Shown piece after piece: positions 8,594-17,736 of a DNA stretch of 64,000 nucleotides (positions are counted from its first letter, which is position 1; every line of letters begins with the position of its first letter). The translations under genes were made by a program, and so were the position numbers. Location of the stretch: NCBI RefSeq assembly GCF_947496855.1, contig NZ_CANMED010000001.1:930001-994000 (forward strand), in the 5' to 3' direction. The notes below the pieces were generated by a model. That model had not been told where the DNA came from. It did not search any database and worked only from the letters and a program-made list of their open reading frames with translations. This DNA is from an uncultured Aquimarina sp. Lineage in GTDB: Bacteria; Bacteroidota; Bacteroidia; Flavobacteriales; Flavobacteriaceae.

Positions 8594-11395
8594 TTATCTG
8601 CTTAGGTAAAAGCTTCCTTGAATAGGAAAGTTGTTTTCAAAATTTGGTGTAAAAATGTAGAAATAAGTTCCAGAAGGTAAATCATCTCCTAATCGAATAG
8701 AAACATTACTTTCTCCTCTAAACTCCCCTGTATTTCTGTTACCCACAAATACTTCAGTTCCGTATCTGTTGAATATCTTCAAGTCAAAATCTGGGAAAGC
8801 AACAGGAATATTAAATTGATCCTCAATAAACAAATCAAAAGTATCATTCTGATTATTTCCATCTGGGGAAACTCCATCTTGAAAATCCAATGCGCATATA
8901 TCCCCATTAGAGAATCGTTCACCAATATTAAGAATATTGATAGCAACCGTTACTCTTTCTGACTCGCAATTATCAGCATCTACCGTTGCGATATAATAGA
9001 TTTGATTATCAAAAAGTAATGGATTATCAATAATAGGCATATCACTTTCTAACGTAGGATACCAATTATAGTTTAATACATCAACCTCTATATCATCCAA
9101 TCTTTTTCCATCAAGAATACAGAATTCTTGATCTGGCACATTAGGCTCTGGTAAGTCTATAATCTGCACCTCTACATTTAATGAAGATTCATCGCAAGGA
9201 ACAGTATTAGGAATTACATATCTGAAATTGTATATTTTATTAATTTCATTATCAGGATTTGGTAATAAATCAAACTCTACTACTCCATCTGGCGTCAAGG
9301 CCCCTGTATTTTCTATATCCTGAAAACTTCCTGTTCTTGGAGTATCATTATCTAAAATTGTAAACAAGTTTACCCGCCCATCAATTTCACAAAAAGAATC
9401 ACTTCTATCGTTACCAATTTCCGTAGGTTCTATAATAGCTATAGTTACTGTTGCTTGATCTTGAGAACTACAACCAATATTACCACCAACAGTATATACA
9501 TAATCCCCTGGACCAAGAATTGGCAATGAATTATCTGAAGCATCAAAAATACCAAGATGGTCTGGTGACATATAGCCAAAAGGTCCAATCCAAATTCCTG
9601 TCGGATCAGGGTCACCTTCTAGAAGATTGAAAAGCGTTACCGTTAAATTATCAGAGCATAATGTTGTATCGACCCCACTTCCTGCTCCAGCATTAGCTTC
9701 TTTATAAATAGTAAACTCTAATAAAGCTTCATCAACACACCCAGAAGGATTAGTAGTTGTATGCGTAAAAGAATAGGAAATAGGAGCATTAATTTCTTCA
9801 GGAACCAAGAATATATTATCAACTACATTACCTCCATTGTTATTATCTGTCCAAATGCCTTCTTCGATAGTTCGTCCATCTGAGTTTAACAAACTTCTTA
9901 AACTATATTGATCGGCATCTGTCTGACATATAATTAGATCTAATGTATCTTCTCCTGCATAATCATGAGGTAAAATTACAATCGTAACTACAGTAGAAAT
10001 AGAAGGACAAGGGTTACTCTCTATACTAATAGGATCACAAACATCACCAGAATAAGAAAATGTTGCGCCACAGCTTTGTCTAGGAACTACATCATATCTA
10101 AATCTATAAGTTCCTGGCCTAGCTCCCGTAATAGTAATTGGTCCTAGGTGTTGTTCATCTTCTGGCGTATTATTTAAATTATTTTCTAAATTAAGATCCC
10201 CATTGAACGGAATACCACCAAGAAATGTCCAATACGCAAAATCATCTACTAATGAACCATCTACATAAACGTAACCAGGTTCAAACTCAAGTAAATCAAA
10301 AAGATTAATCTGAGCTGGAGAAGAATTAGGACAAATTTCTTCCACGGAATTCTCAGGAGCAAACTGCCTTAACTCTTCATATATAACAAACATTACCGTT
10401 GTTTCATCATTAGGACATATAGGAGACCTACTGTTGATCTTATAAGTATAACTAAAATCTATACAACTAAAGCCTGGAACATATTCTGGAGAAGCTCTAA
10501 AGGCATCATAGACCTCTTTTAAATTAATTACTGCGTCGGTAGCACTTGTAATTTGACCAGTATTATCGTCATCTTCCCAACTTCCTCCTAATTCTTCTCC
10601 ATTTAAAAATCGATCATCAAATAAATTAATATCCATATCCCATGATCCGATATCATCTTCACAGATAGAAAATGATGATCCATAACCCGCTGTAACAGGT
10701 CTTACTACAGTCACCTGAACATCTACAAATTCAGTAATGCAAGTATCTACATTAGCAACTGTATACCTAAAACTAAAATCTTCACTATCCACAGGGAAAC
10801 CTCCATTATTATCAATGGTTGTACCAAAATTGGGGCCGCTTAGAATATATGTATCAGAAGGTAGAGCCCCTGTATAAGTCCACATACCGTTTAGATGAGG
10901 AAGAGCGAATCCTTCTCTTGATTCTAATGTATCAAAAAGGTTAATGTCTATTTCAAATCCAGGCGTACAAATATCATCATTATCGCAAACAGGAAAGAAA
11001 CCAGTTGTTGCCGCAATACCAGCATATGGCCCGAGTTTAACATTGACTCTAACTCTGTAGCCATCTGGGCAATTCGGATTCTTAAGTTCAAAAAAATAAC
11101 CATCAGAAGCATTTCTTAACTGCCATAATCTTAAAACTCCGGAAGCTTCTATTCCCTCTTCACCTTCTTCTATTCCTGTAGATTCCCAAAAATCTCCTGA
11201 TTCTGACACTATACCTGTTTCATCATACAAATTAATGATACCATCCGGAGTGCCATCTGTATCGAAATCGATAGCCTCCATGTTACAAATGGTTATCATT
11301 TGTTCTTGGTTACATTGAGAAAAAACTTTCCCAATACTGCCAAAAAATATTAATAAAGCGAATAATAACTTTGTGTAATTTTGTTTCAAAATCAA
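8594..11395 (-). CDS. Secreted repeat protein with type B (CHU_C) sorting domain
   Basis: This 933-residue protein has a signal peptide (1-26, ending KVFSQ). The body holds several Cys-containing beta-rich repeats with a recurring core NLF-x-LL followed by G-x-W (for example at the segments INLFDLLEFEPG, VTLFNLLEGDPDPTGIW, VNLFTILDNDTPRTG). The last 85 residues are a gliding-motility-associated C-terminal domain (GVSPDGNNQND, FNRYGTEVF, GTYFY), the type IX signal dependent on a PorP/SprF partner. It is probably a surface adhesin; the ligand is unknown. First gene of a three-gene operon. Confidence 0.9.
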   Translation of the reverse strand: MILKQNYTKLLFALLIFFGSIGKVFSQCNQEQMITICNMEAIDFDTDGTPDGIINLYDETGIVSESGDFWESTGIEEGEEGIEASGVLRLWQLRNASDGYFFELKNPNCPDGYRVRVNVKLGPYAGIAATTGFFPVCDNDDICTPGFEIDINLFDTLESREGFALPHLNGMWTYTGALPSDTYILSGPNFGTTIDNNGGFPVDSEDFSFRYTVANVDTCITEFVDVQVTVVRPVTAGYGSSFSICEDDIGSWDMDINLFDDRFLNGEELGGSWEDDDNTGQITSATDAVINLKEVYDAFRASPEYVPGFSCIDFSYTYKINSRSPICPNDETTVMFVIYEELRQFAPENSVEEICPNSSPAQINLFDLLEFEPGYVYVDGSLVDDFAYWTFLGGIPFNGDLNLENNLNNTPEDEQHLGPITITGARPGTYRFRYDVVPRQSCGATFSYSGDVCDPISIESNPCPSISTVVTIVILPHDYAGEDTLDLIICQTDADQYSLRSLLNSDGRTIEEGIWTDNNNGGNVVDNIFLVPEEINAPISYSFTHTTTNPSGCVDEALLEFTIYKEANAGAGSGVDTTLCSDNLTVTLFNLLEGDPDPTGIWIGPFGYMSPDHLGIFDASDNSLPILGPGDYVYTVGGNIGCSSQDQATVTIAIIEPTEIGNDRSDSFCEIDGRVNLFTILDNDTPRTGSFQDIENTGALTPDGVVEFDLLPNPDNEINKIYNFRYVIPNTVPCDESSLNVEVQIIDLPEPNVPDQEFCILDGKRLDDIEVDVLNYNWYPTLESDMPIIDNPLLFDNQIYYIATVDADNCESERVTVAINILNIGERFSNGDICALDFQDGVSPDGNNQNDTFDLFIEDQFNIPVAFPDFDLKIFNRYGTEVFVGNRNTGEFRGESNVSIRLGDDLPSGTYFYIFTPNFENNFPIQGSFYLSR

Positions 11396-11477
11396 TTAGT
11401 TTATCTGTAAGTGTCATTTTTAAGCTTTTTGTTACCAGTCAAAATGAAATAAAATTAACTAAAACCAAAAGGCCCGG

Positions 11478-11485
11478 CGAAATTA
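11478..11485 (-). promoter_or_regulatory. Possible -7 element of the surface operon
   Basis: The minus strand carries TAATTTCG about 85 bases upstream of the CHU_C gene, one base from the TAnnTTTG consensus. No good -33 box is visible at the expected distance, so this is a weak call. Confidence 0.3.
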
Positions 11486-11542
11486 TAAAAATATGTTAAA
11501 AAACAACCATTCCCTTACAAAAATTGATCTTCACCTACATCT

Positions 11543-12142
11543 CTAACCTCTGGATTTTAAAACTTTTACTATATCATTAAGTTTAAATCCTTTAGCTTGT
11601 AACAAAATTAAATAATGAAAAAGTAGATCTGCACTCTCGTCTAAGAACAATTTTTCATTATCATCCTTTGCTTCAATAACAACTTCTACTGCTTCTTCTC
11701 CAACTTTTTGAGCAACTTTATTTATCCCCTTTCTAAACAAAGAAGCAACATAAGAATTTTCATTATCTTGATTTTCTTTTCTGTCTTCAATTGTTTTTTC
11801 TAATTCCGTCAAAAAACCAAAAGACTGCTCGTTATTTTCATTCCAACAAGTATCCGAACCAGTATGACATGTCGGACCAACAGGATCAACGTAAATCAGT
11901 AGTGTGTCTTTATCACAATCATTCTTTATATCAACTAAATTTAAAAAATTACCACTTTCTTCTCCTTTAGTCCATAATTTATTTTTAGTTCTGCTAAAAA
12001 AGGTAACCTTTTTAGTTTCTATAGTTTTTTTGTATGCCTCCTCATTCATATAGCCAAGCATCAAGACATTTTTCGTGGTTGCATCTTGAATTATAACAGG
12101 AACCAGTCCATCATTATTTTTATTGAAGTTTATTTCCATCAT
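11543..12142 (-). CDS. hisIE: Phosphoribosyl-AMP cyclohydrolase / phosphoribosyl-ATP pyrophosphatase
   Basis: This bifunctional enzyme covers the second and third steps of histidine synthesis. The N-terminal HisI domain has the zinc motif CHTGSDTCW at residues 92-100. The C-terminal HisE domain (about 115-199) has the MazG-like helix GEEAVEVVIEAKD. The length of 199 residues matches fused HisIE proteins. It is the last gene of the his operon; a second ATG one codon in is an equally possible start. Confidence 0.96.
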   Translation of the reverse strand: MMEINFNKNNDGLVPVIIQDATTKNVLMLGYMNEEAYKKTIETKKVTFFSRTKNKLWTKGEESGNFLNLVDIKNDCDKDTLLIYVDPVGPTCHTGSDTCWNENNEQSFGFLTELEKTIEDRKENQDNENSYVASLFRKGINKVAQKVGEEAVEVVIEAKDDNEKLFLDESADLLFHYLILLQAKGFKLNDIVKVLKSRG

Positions 12143-12189
12143 TTCATCTTATATTACAAATCCCAATCTTAGTTGGAATAATAAATCAT

Positions 12190-12945
12190 TTATAACCTTA
12201 CAGGAATTTCATTTGATCTCAATTCCCTTTTTAAATCTTCTATTTCTATCTCTTTAAAATGAAAAACACTTGCAGCTAATGCTGCATCTGCTTTTCCTTC
12301 TTTAAAAGTATCTACAAAATGTTGCATATTACCTGCTCCACCAGAAGCTATTATTGGAATATTTAAATCATTTGATAATTTTGCTAATGCTTTATTTGCA
12401 AAACCATCTTTAGTCCCATCATTATCCATTGAGGTAAATAATATTTCTCCAGCGCCTCTTTCTTCTACTTCTTTTGCCCAATCAAACAAATCAAGCTCGG
12501 TTGGTACTTTTCCTCCTACTAAATGTACGATCCATTTTCCATCAATTTGCTTAGCATCTATAGCCACTGTGATACACTGACTTCCAAACTTTCCCGCTAA
12601 ATCATTAATAAGCTGCGGGTTTTTTACAGCTGATGAATTTACAGAAACTTTATCCGCTCCATTTTGAAGTAAAATATCTACATCTTCTATCGATGATATT
12701 CCTCCACCAACAGTAAATGGAATATTCACTTTTTCTGCGACTCTAAGTACTAAATCTGCAAGTGTTTTTCTCCTTTCTTCAGTAGCTGAAATGTCTAAAA
12801 ACACCAACTCATCCGCTCCTGCTTTAGAATAAGCGTCTGCTAATTCTACAGGATCTCCTGCATCTCTTAAATCAACAAAGTTGACGCCTTTTACAGTTCG
12901 ACCATTCTTAATATCCAAACAGGGTACAATTCTCTTAGTTAACAT
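12190..12945 (-). CDS. hisF: Imidazole glycerol phosphate synthase cyclase subunit
   Basis: This 251-residue beta/alpha barrel uses ammonia from HisH to convert PRFAR to imidazole glycerol phosphate and AICAR. The two catalytic aspartates are at the classical positions D11 (PCLDIKNGR) and D130 (VAIDAKQ). Phosphate-binding glycines lie in GGGISS and ASGGAG. Gap of 47 bases to hisIE. The 96-base gap upstream contains AGTATTAAGT-type repeats. Confidence 0.97.
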   Translation of the reverse strand: MLTKRIVPCLDIKNGRTVKGVNFVDLRDAGDPVELADAYSKAGADELVFLDISATEERRKTLADLVLRVAEKVNIPFTVGGGISSIEDVDILLQNGADKVSVNSSAVKNPQLINDLAGKFGSQCITVAIDAKQIDGKWIVHLVGGKVPTELDLFDWAKEVEERGAGEILFTSMDNDGTKDGFANKALAKLSNDLNIPIIASGGAGNMQHFVDTFKEGKADAALAASVFHFKEIEIEDLKRELRSNEIPVRL

Positions 12946-12957
12946 ATATTGAGATTA

Positions 12958-12983
12958 TAAGTATTAAGTATCGAGTATTAAGT
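12958..12983. repeat. AGTATTAAGT-type repeat, hisF-DinB junction
   Basis: This intergenic string contains GTATTAAGTATCGAGTATT. Related AT-rich strings occur at 14294-14325, 14709-14741 and 15321-15362, all in the same part of the his operon and none elsewhere that I noticed. Confidence 0.6.
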
Positions 12984-13041
12984 TTTATCTATCTAACTAA
13001 AACTGTATTTTCTTTTTCACTCTTTACTAACTACTAATTAC

Positions 13042-13551
13042 TTATTCATTTTTAATATTTAGATCCATACCATCGTAAAAACCTAAATCTTTATTTTTTA
13101 ATTGTTTTGTCCAGAAAGCTATTTGCCCTGTATGATAAGACAAATGTTCGGTCACGTGAATCATTATACCAATTCCTGAAAAAGTAAACCCTTGCACTTC
13201 TCGTTTTCTCATTAATTCAGCAAGCGAACAATTTAATAGAACTGTTTTTGCTTCTTCTATTGTTTTTTTTAGCTTTAATAACAATTCTGCTTTAGCAAAG
13301 CCTTCTTTAGCTTCGAACTCAGCATCTCTATCACGTTTATCTTCTAAACCTTCTAAGGAAGCTATAGCATATTGAGTAATATTACCACAAAGATGAAGTA
13401 CTAAATTCCCCACACTATTTGAAGATTGATTAAATCGTTTCCAGATATCATCTTCAGAAAGTTTGCCAAAACTAATAGTAATCATCCTAAGGCTTTCATC
13501 CAACCTATAAATAATTTGCTCCTTAAATTCCTGTGATATTTCTTCATTCAT
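13042..13551 (-). CDS. DinB / DUF1572-like protein
   Basis: This 169-residue four-helix protein of the DinB superfamily has candidate metal-binding histidines in LVLHLCGN (near residue 53) and in HVTEHLSYHTGQ (near 132-140), the pattern of DUF1572/DinB_2 proteins. Some relatives act as thiol-dependent transferases, but the substrate here is unknown. It is inserted between hisA (7 bases away) and hisF, so it is co-transcribed with the his operon although no histidine-pathway role is known. Confidence 0.85.
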   Translation of the reverse strand: MNEEISQEFKEQIIYRLDESLRMITISFGKLSEDDIWKRFNQSSNSVGNLVLHLCGNITQYAIASLEGLEDKRDRDAEFEAKEGFAKAELLLKLKKTIEEAKTVLLNCSLAELMRKREVQGFTFSGIGIMIHVTEHLSYHTGQIAFWTKQLKNKDLGFYDGMDLNIKNE

Positions 13552-13558
13552 TGTTTAC

Positions 13559-14287
13559 CTAGGTATTTTGAAGAATATAATTCGCTAATTGTTTTAGACT
13601 TATTCGATTTTCATAGATTGCCTTTCCTATAATCGTTCCTTCACATCCTAATTGTGCAAGTTTTGGTAATTCATCAAAAATTGAAATTCCTCCAGAAGCA
13701 ATTAACTTTATACCTTCTATTTCTTTCAACATTTTTTTATACAAATCAAAAGAAGGTCCTTCTAACATTCCATCTTTACTAATATCAGTACAAATCACAT
13801 AGGACACTCCTTCTTTCTGATATTCTTTAACAAAAGGTATCAACTCTTCATCACTTTCTTCTAGCCAACCACTAACCGCAATCTTTTCGTTATGTACATC
13901 TGCTCCTAAAATAATTTTATTATTCCCGAATTTCTCTAACCAAGATCTAAAAACATCAGGGTCTTTTACAGCAATACTACCTCCAGTAACCTGATTAGCT
14001 CCACTATTAAAAGCTATTTTTAAGTCTTCATCTGTTTTTAAACCTCCACCAAAATCGATCTTCAAGCTTGTCTTAGATGCTATTTGATCTAACACTTTAT
14101 GATTTACAATATGTTTAGATTTTGCCCCATCTAAATCAACCAAATGCAAATATTGAATTCCGTGTGCCTCAAATTCTTTGGCAACTTCTAGTGGATTTTC
14201 GTTATACACTTTCTTAGTATCATAGTCTCCTTTAGAAAGTCGAACACATTTTCCATCAATGATATCTATTGCAGGTATTATTCTCAT
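13559..14287 (-). CDS. hisA: ProFAR isomerase
   Basis: 1-(5-phosphoribosyl)-5-[(5-phosphoribosylamino)methylideneamino] imidazole-4-carboxamide isomerase, 242 residues. It is a beta/alpha barrel paralogous to HisF. The catalytic aspartates are D8 ([13 protein letters not shown]) and D130 (ILGADVHNE). Phosphate sites are FGGGLK and ASGGIS. The upstream gap to the four-helix-bundle gene is 32 bases and is filled by an AT-rich repeat. Confidence 0.97.
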   Translation of the reverse strand: MRIIPAIDIIDGKCVRLSKGDYDTKKVYNENPLEVAKEFEAHGIQYLHLVDLDGAKSKHIVNHKVLDQIASKTSLKIDFGGGLKTDEDLKIAFNSGANQVTGGSIAVKDPDVFRSWLEKFGNNKIILGADVHNEKIAVSGWLEESDEELIPFVKEYQKEGVSYVICTDISKDGMLEGPSFDLYKKMLKEIEGIKLIASGGISIFDELPKLAQLGCEGTIIGKAIYENRISLKQLANYILQNT

Positions 14288-14293
14288 ATTTTC

Positions 14294-14325
14294 AAGTAAT
14301 AGGTATTTAGTATAAAGTATTAAGT
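14294..14325. repeat. AT-rich repeat on the 3' side of the four-helix-bundle gene
   Basis: The string contains GGTATTTAGTATAAAGTATT. It overlaps the last codons of the four-helix-bundle gene. In reversed orientation it resembles the string at 14709-14741 on the other side of that gene, sharing AGTATAAAGTA. Confidence 0.55.
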
Positions 14326-14676
14326 TCTTTCAATACTTTTTTGAAGTGCATAATTCATCTTCTTAATTTCTGCACACAATTTTAATAATTCTTCTACTTT
14401 TTCTTCTGAAACAAATTTTAACCTTACAATTAAAATTAATTGAGTTTCAAGTTCAGTTGTTGATCCATTCGCTATGCTCAAGAAACGAATAAACTCTTTA
14501 CTTGAGTTTCTTCCAGCTCCTTCAGCAATATTTGATGGTATAGAAACACTACTTCTTTTTACCTGAGACACCAAACCAAATTTTTCTTCTTCCGGTAGTA
14601 ACATCATTAGCGAGTAGACTTGCTCTACCAAGTTCATTGCCTTATCCCATATTCTTAATTCTTGATATTTATTCAT
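14320..14676 (-). CDS. Four-helix-bundle protein (23S intervening-sequence type)
   Basis: This 118-residue protein belongs to the TIGR02436 / S23 family. Signature segments are [34 protein letters not shown] and [13 protein letters not shown]. Founder members are encoded by intervening sequences in 23S rRNA genes, and a related fold is the Avd protein of diversity-generating retroelements. No reverse transcriptase or variable repeat is seen here. It lies between hisH and hisA and is bracketed by AT-rich strings in inverted orientation, which suggests insertion into the operon. Function unknown. Confidence 0.9.
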   Translation of the reverse strand: MNKYQELRIWDKAMNLVEQVYSLMMLLPEEEKFGLVSQVKRSSVSIPSNIAEGAGRNSSKEFIRFLSIANGSTTELETQLILIVRLKFVSEEKVEELLKLCAEIKKMNYALQKSIERT

Positions 14677-14708
14677 TATTTATACTAATTCTTTGGAACA
14701 CTGCTAAC

Positions 14709-14741
14709 CTAAGTACTTTATACTCTTTACTTAATACTAAG
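14709..14741. repeat. AT-rich repeat on the 5' side of the four-helix-bundle gene
   Basis: The string contains AAGTACTTTATACTCTTTAC and overlaps the hisH stop codon, encoding its last residues (LSIK). Its reverse complement resembles the string at 14294-14325, so the two bracket the four-helix-bundle gene as imperfect inverted repeats. Confidence 0.55.
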
Positions 14742-15311
14742 AAAATTCTGAAGAATTTTCTCTCCTGCATCACTACTCTTCTCTGGGTGAAATTGAGTTC
14801 CATAGAAATTATCTTTCTGTAAAGCTGTACTGTAAGTTACTCCATAGGTAGATTGAGCAATAGTTTCTTCCATTATTGGAGCATAATAACTATGAACTAA
14901 ATAGATATACTCCTTCTCTTCTATTCCTAGAAACAAAGCAGAGCTTAATGATTCGATTTGGTTCCACCCAATTTGTGGAACTTTTACACCGTGATTAAAC
15001 TTTACTACATCTATATGAAAAATACCTAGTCCAGTAGTATCGCCTTCTTCTGTGTAATTGCACATCAATTGCATTCCTAAACAAATTCCTAAAACAGGTT
15101 GTTTTAATTGCGGCACTAATGTATCCAAACCAGAATCTCTTAATTTACCCATCGCACTGCTTGCTTCTCCTACTCCAGGAAAAATAACTTTATCAGCCGA
15201 TTTTATTTCCTGAGGATCATCACTTAAGACGGCTTCATACCCCAATCGTTGAATCGCAAATTTGATTGATTGAATGTTTCCTGCTCCGTAATTTATGATT
15301 ACTATTTTCAT
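14727..15311 (-). CDS. hisH: Imidazole glycerol phosphate synthase glutaminase subunit
   Basis: This 194-residue class I glutamine amidotransferase supplies ammonia to HisF. The triad is C77 (GICLGMQ), H175 and E177 (FHPEKS). The C-terminal codons lie in an AT-rich repeat that also marks the boundary with the inserted four-helix-bundle gene, so the very end of the protein may have been rewritten by the insertion. Confidence 0.97.
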   Translation of the reverse strand: MKIVIINYGAGNIQSIKFAIQRLGYEAVLSDDPQEIKSADKVIFPGVGEASSAMGKLRDSGLDTLVPQLKQPVLGICLGMQLMCNYTEEGDTTGLGIFHIDVVKFNHGVKVPQIGWNQIESLSSALFLGIEEKEYIYLVHSYYAPIMEETIAQSTYGVTYSTALQKDNFYGTQFHPEKSSDAGEKILQNFLSIK

Positions 15312-15320
15312 TTATATTAT

Positions 15321-15362
15321 GAGTATTAAGTCGTGAGTAATAAGTATTAAGTATTAAGTATT
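15321..15362. repeat. Tandem AGTATTAAGT-type repeat, hisB-hisH junction
   Basis: About three tandem copies of a seven-base unit (AGTATTA and near variants) fill half of the 84-base gap between hisB and hisH. Same family as the strings at 12958, 14294 and 14709. Confidence 0.65.
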
Positions 15363-15395
15363 TGTTTTTATTAACAAAAATTCAATACTATCTTT

Positions 15396-16535
15396 TTACA
15401 ACATTCCTTTGGTACTTGGTAAAAACATCTTATTGGAATCTCTTTTAACCGCCATTTTCATAGCTTTGGCAAATGCTTTAAATATACCTTCTATTTTATG
15501 ATGCTCATTATCTCCTTCTGCCTTTATATTTAAATTACACTTAGCACCATCTGTAAATGATTTAAAAAGGTGGAAAAACATTTCTGTTGGCATATCACCT
15601 ATTTTTTCTCTTTTAAAATCAGCATCCCAAACTAACCAAGGACGACCTCCAAAATCAACAGCTGCCTGTGCTAAACAATCATCCATAGGTAAACAAAACC
15701 CATAACGCTCGATACCTAATTTATTACCAAGGGTTTTATAAAACAATTCTCCCAAAGCAATCATAGTATCTTCTATCGTATGATGTTCATCTACGTGTAA
15801 ATCACCATCTACCTTAACAGTCAAATCCATCGCACCGTGACGTCCAATCTGATCCAACATATGATCAAAGAAATGCAAACCTGTTGAAATATTATTTTTA
15901 CCAGAACCATCTAAATTTAGCTTGATATAAATCTTAGTTTCATTTGTATTTCTAGTAATTTCGGCAACTCGATCTTCTAACTTCAAAAATTCATAAATCT
16001 CTTTCCAGTCTGTAGATGTCAGCGCTATACTTTCTGATATAGCTTTTGTATCCGTTTCTATTTCATCTGCACCTAATTGTGGATCTTCTGATAGAAAAAC
16101 ACCTTTTGCTCCAAGGTTTTTTGCCAATTCCATATCTGTGATTCGATCTCCTAATACAAATGAATTTTCTAGATCGTACTTCTCTTTATCAAAATACTCA
16201 GTTAACAAACCTGTTCTAGGCTTACGCGTATCGGCATTTTCATGAGCAAATGTTTTATCAATATGAACAGCATTAAACACGACTCCTTCTTTTTCGAATG
16301 CAGTCATTACCTTATTTTGTGCTGGCCAAAAAGTATCTTCTGGAAAAGAATCAGTTCCTAACCCATCCTGATTGGTTACCATCACCAATTCATAATCCAG
16401 TTCTTCAGCAATTTTAGCCATGTATTGGAATACCTTTGGGTAGAACTCTAACTTCTCTAAACTATCTAGTTGATAATCTACAGGTGGTTCTAAAACCAAG
16501 GTTCCGTCTCTATCAATAAATAATACTTTCTTCAT
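15396..16535 (-). CDS. hisB: Histidinol-phosphatase / imidazoleglycerol-phosphate dehydratase
   Basis: This bifunctional enzyme covers steps six and eight of histidine synthesis. The N-terminal HAD phosphatase (about 1-165) has the nucleophile motif DRDGT at residues 8-12. The C-terminal dehydratase (about 190-379) has the manganese-binding histidine motifs [14 protein letters not shown] and DEHHTIEDT. The length of 379 residues matches fused HisB as in enterobacteria. The 88-base gap to hisC contains two palindromic elements. Confidence 0.97.
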   Translation of the reverse strand: MKKVLFIDRDGTLVLEPPVDYQLDSLEKLEFYPKVFQYMAKIAEELDYELVMVTNQDGLGTDSFPEDTFWPAQNKVMTAFEKEGVVFNAVHIDKTFAHENADTRKPRTGLLTEYFDKEKYDLENSFVLGDRITDMELAKNLGAKGVFLSEDPQLGADEIETDTKAISESIALTSTDWKEIYEFLKLEDRVAEITRNTNETKIYIKLNLDGSGKNNISTGLHFFDHMLDQIGRHGAMDLTVKVDGDLHVDEHHTIEDTMIALGELFYKTLGNKLGIERYGFCLPMDDCLAQAAVDFGGRPWLVWDADFKREKIGDMPTEMFFHLFKSFTDGAKCNLNIKAEGDNEHHKIEGIFKAFAKAMKMAVKRDSNKMFLPSTKGML

Positions 16536-16544
16536 TGTTTTATC

Positions 16545-16620
16545 ATTCCAGCGTAGGCCGGGATCTATTTTAATTAAACACTTTTTACTATTCTTGAATT
16601 CCGGATCAAATCCAGAATAA
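16545..16620. repeat. Two palindromic elements between hisC and hisB
   Basis: The elements read ATTCCAGCGTAGGCCGGGAT (from 16545) and GAATTCCGGATCAAATCCAG (from about 16596). Each is an imperfect inverted repeat with GC-rich arms, unlike the AT-rich surroundings. They resemble the short palindromes dispersed in flavobacterial intergenic regions. They could form hairpins in the his mRNA. Confidence 0.6.
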
Positions 16621-16623
16621 TAA

Positions 16624-17673
16624 TTATAACAGTCTTAATACTTCTACTAATTTCTCATTCTCTTTTTTTGTTCCTACTGTAAATCGTAGTGTATTTTCAC
16701 AAAGTGGCTGAGTTGTTCTATTACGTATTACAATACCTTCTTTGAGCAATTCATCATATCTCCTATTAGCGTCATCCACTCTTACTAAAACAAAATTAGC
16801 ATCTGTTTTATAAATTTCTTTTATAAAAGAAACATCTTCTAAGGAAGTAATCATTTTCTCTCTTTCCTCTAAAATACTAGTAACCTCTCCTTTTATGGTT
16901 GCTACATCCATCACTCGATCTAATGCTCTTTTCTGCGTAAGTTCATTTACATTGTACGGTGGCTTGATTTTATTCAAAACACTAATAATTTCTTCAGAAG
17001 CATAACATAACCCAAGTCTAATTCCTGCCATACCATACGCTTTAGACAATGTCTGTGTAATAATAAGGTTAGGATACAAATCTATTTTGTTGATCCAACT
17101 TTCTTTTGACGAAAAATCGACATATGCTTCATCAATCACAACTAAACCCTCAAAACTCTGCAAGACTTTAATAATATTTTCTTCTGAGAAAGAATTACCG
17201 GTAGGATTATTTGGAGAACATAAGAAGATAATTTTTGTAGCAGCATCAATTGCCTCTATAATTTCGAACACATTTGGTTCAAAATTTTTAGTTAACAAAA
17301 CTTCCTTTTCTCTGATATTGTTAATATTAGCCAACACTTTATACATTCCATATGTTGGAGGTAATGTTATAATGTTATCCACTTTAGGTTCACAAAATGC
17401 CCTAAACAAAAGATCCAAAACTTCATCACTTCCATTTCCTAATAAAATATTCTGAGCAGAAACTCCTTTTTGGTCCGCTAATACCTTCTTTAGACTACGT
17501 TGTTGAGGATCCGGGTATCTATTTACTCCATTCTCAAAAGGATTTTCGTTCGCATCTAAAAAAATCATTTCAGAGCCATCAGAGACATACTCATCCCTTG
17601 CTGACGAATATGGTTTTAATCCTTTTACGTTTTCTCTTATTATTTTATTTATATTAAATTCTGTTTTGTTCAT
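16624..17673 (-). CDS. hisC: Histidinol-phosphate aminotransferase
   Basis: This PLP enzyme transaminates imidazole-acetol phosphate with glutamate. The Schiff-base lysine is at about residue 211 in [14 protein letters not shown]; the motif CSPNNPTG and the invariant DANENPF are present. I use the ATG at 17673 (MNKTEF, 349 residues). A longer frame reaches 17709, but its 12 extra residues are encoded by a palindromic repeat and look spurious. Confidence 0.96.
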   Translation of the reverse strand: MNKTEFNINKIIRENVKGLKPYSSARDEYVSDGSEMIFLDANENPFENGVNRYPDPQQRSLKKVLADQKGVSAQNILLGNGSDEVLDLLFRAFCEPKVDNIITLPPTYGMYKVLANINNIREKEVLLTKNFEPNVFEIIEAIDAATKIIFLCSPNNPTGNSFSEENIIKVLQSFEGLVVIDEAYVDFSSKESWINKIDLYPNLIITQTLSKAYGMAGIRLGLCYASEEIISVLNKIKPPYNVNELTQKRALDRVMDVATIKGEVTSILEEREKMITSLEDVSFIKEIYKTDANFVLVRVDDANRRYDELLKEGIVIRNRTTQPLCENTLRFTVGTKKENEKLVEVLRLL

Positions 17674-17680
17674 TTCTATT

Positions 17681-17709
17681 GACGTCCTGAATTTGTTCCA
17701 GGATCTCAT
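17681..17709. repeat. Palindromic element before hisC
   Basis: The element reads GTCCTGAATTTGTTCCAGGA within 17683-17703. TCCTG and CAGGA form short arms around an AT-rich centre. It resembles other dispersed intergenic palindromes in this window and extends the hisC frame artificially. Confidence 0.55.
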
Positions 17710-17736
17710 AATTTAATTGTTTTTAATTTTCTAACA

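Noticed and set aside
14320-14676. A diversity-generating retroelement, because the four-helix-bundle protein resembles Avd
   Set aside because: There is no reverse transcriptase, template repeat or variable repeat in the window.
17087-17455. A 122-codon open frame on the plus strand
   Set aside because: It is antisense to hisC, whose active-site motifs are intact.
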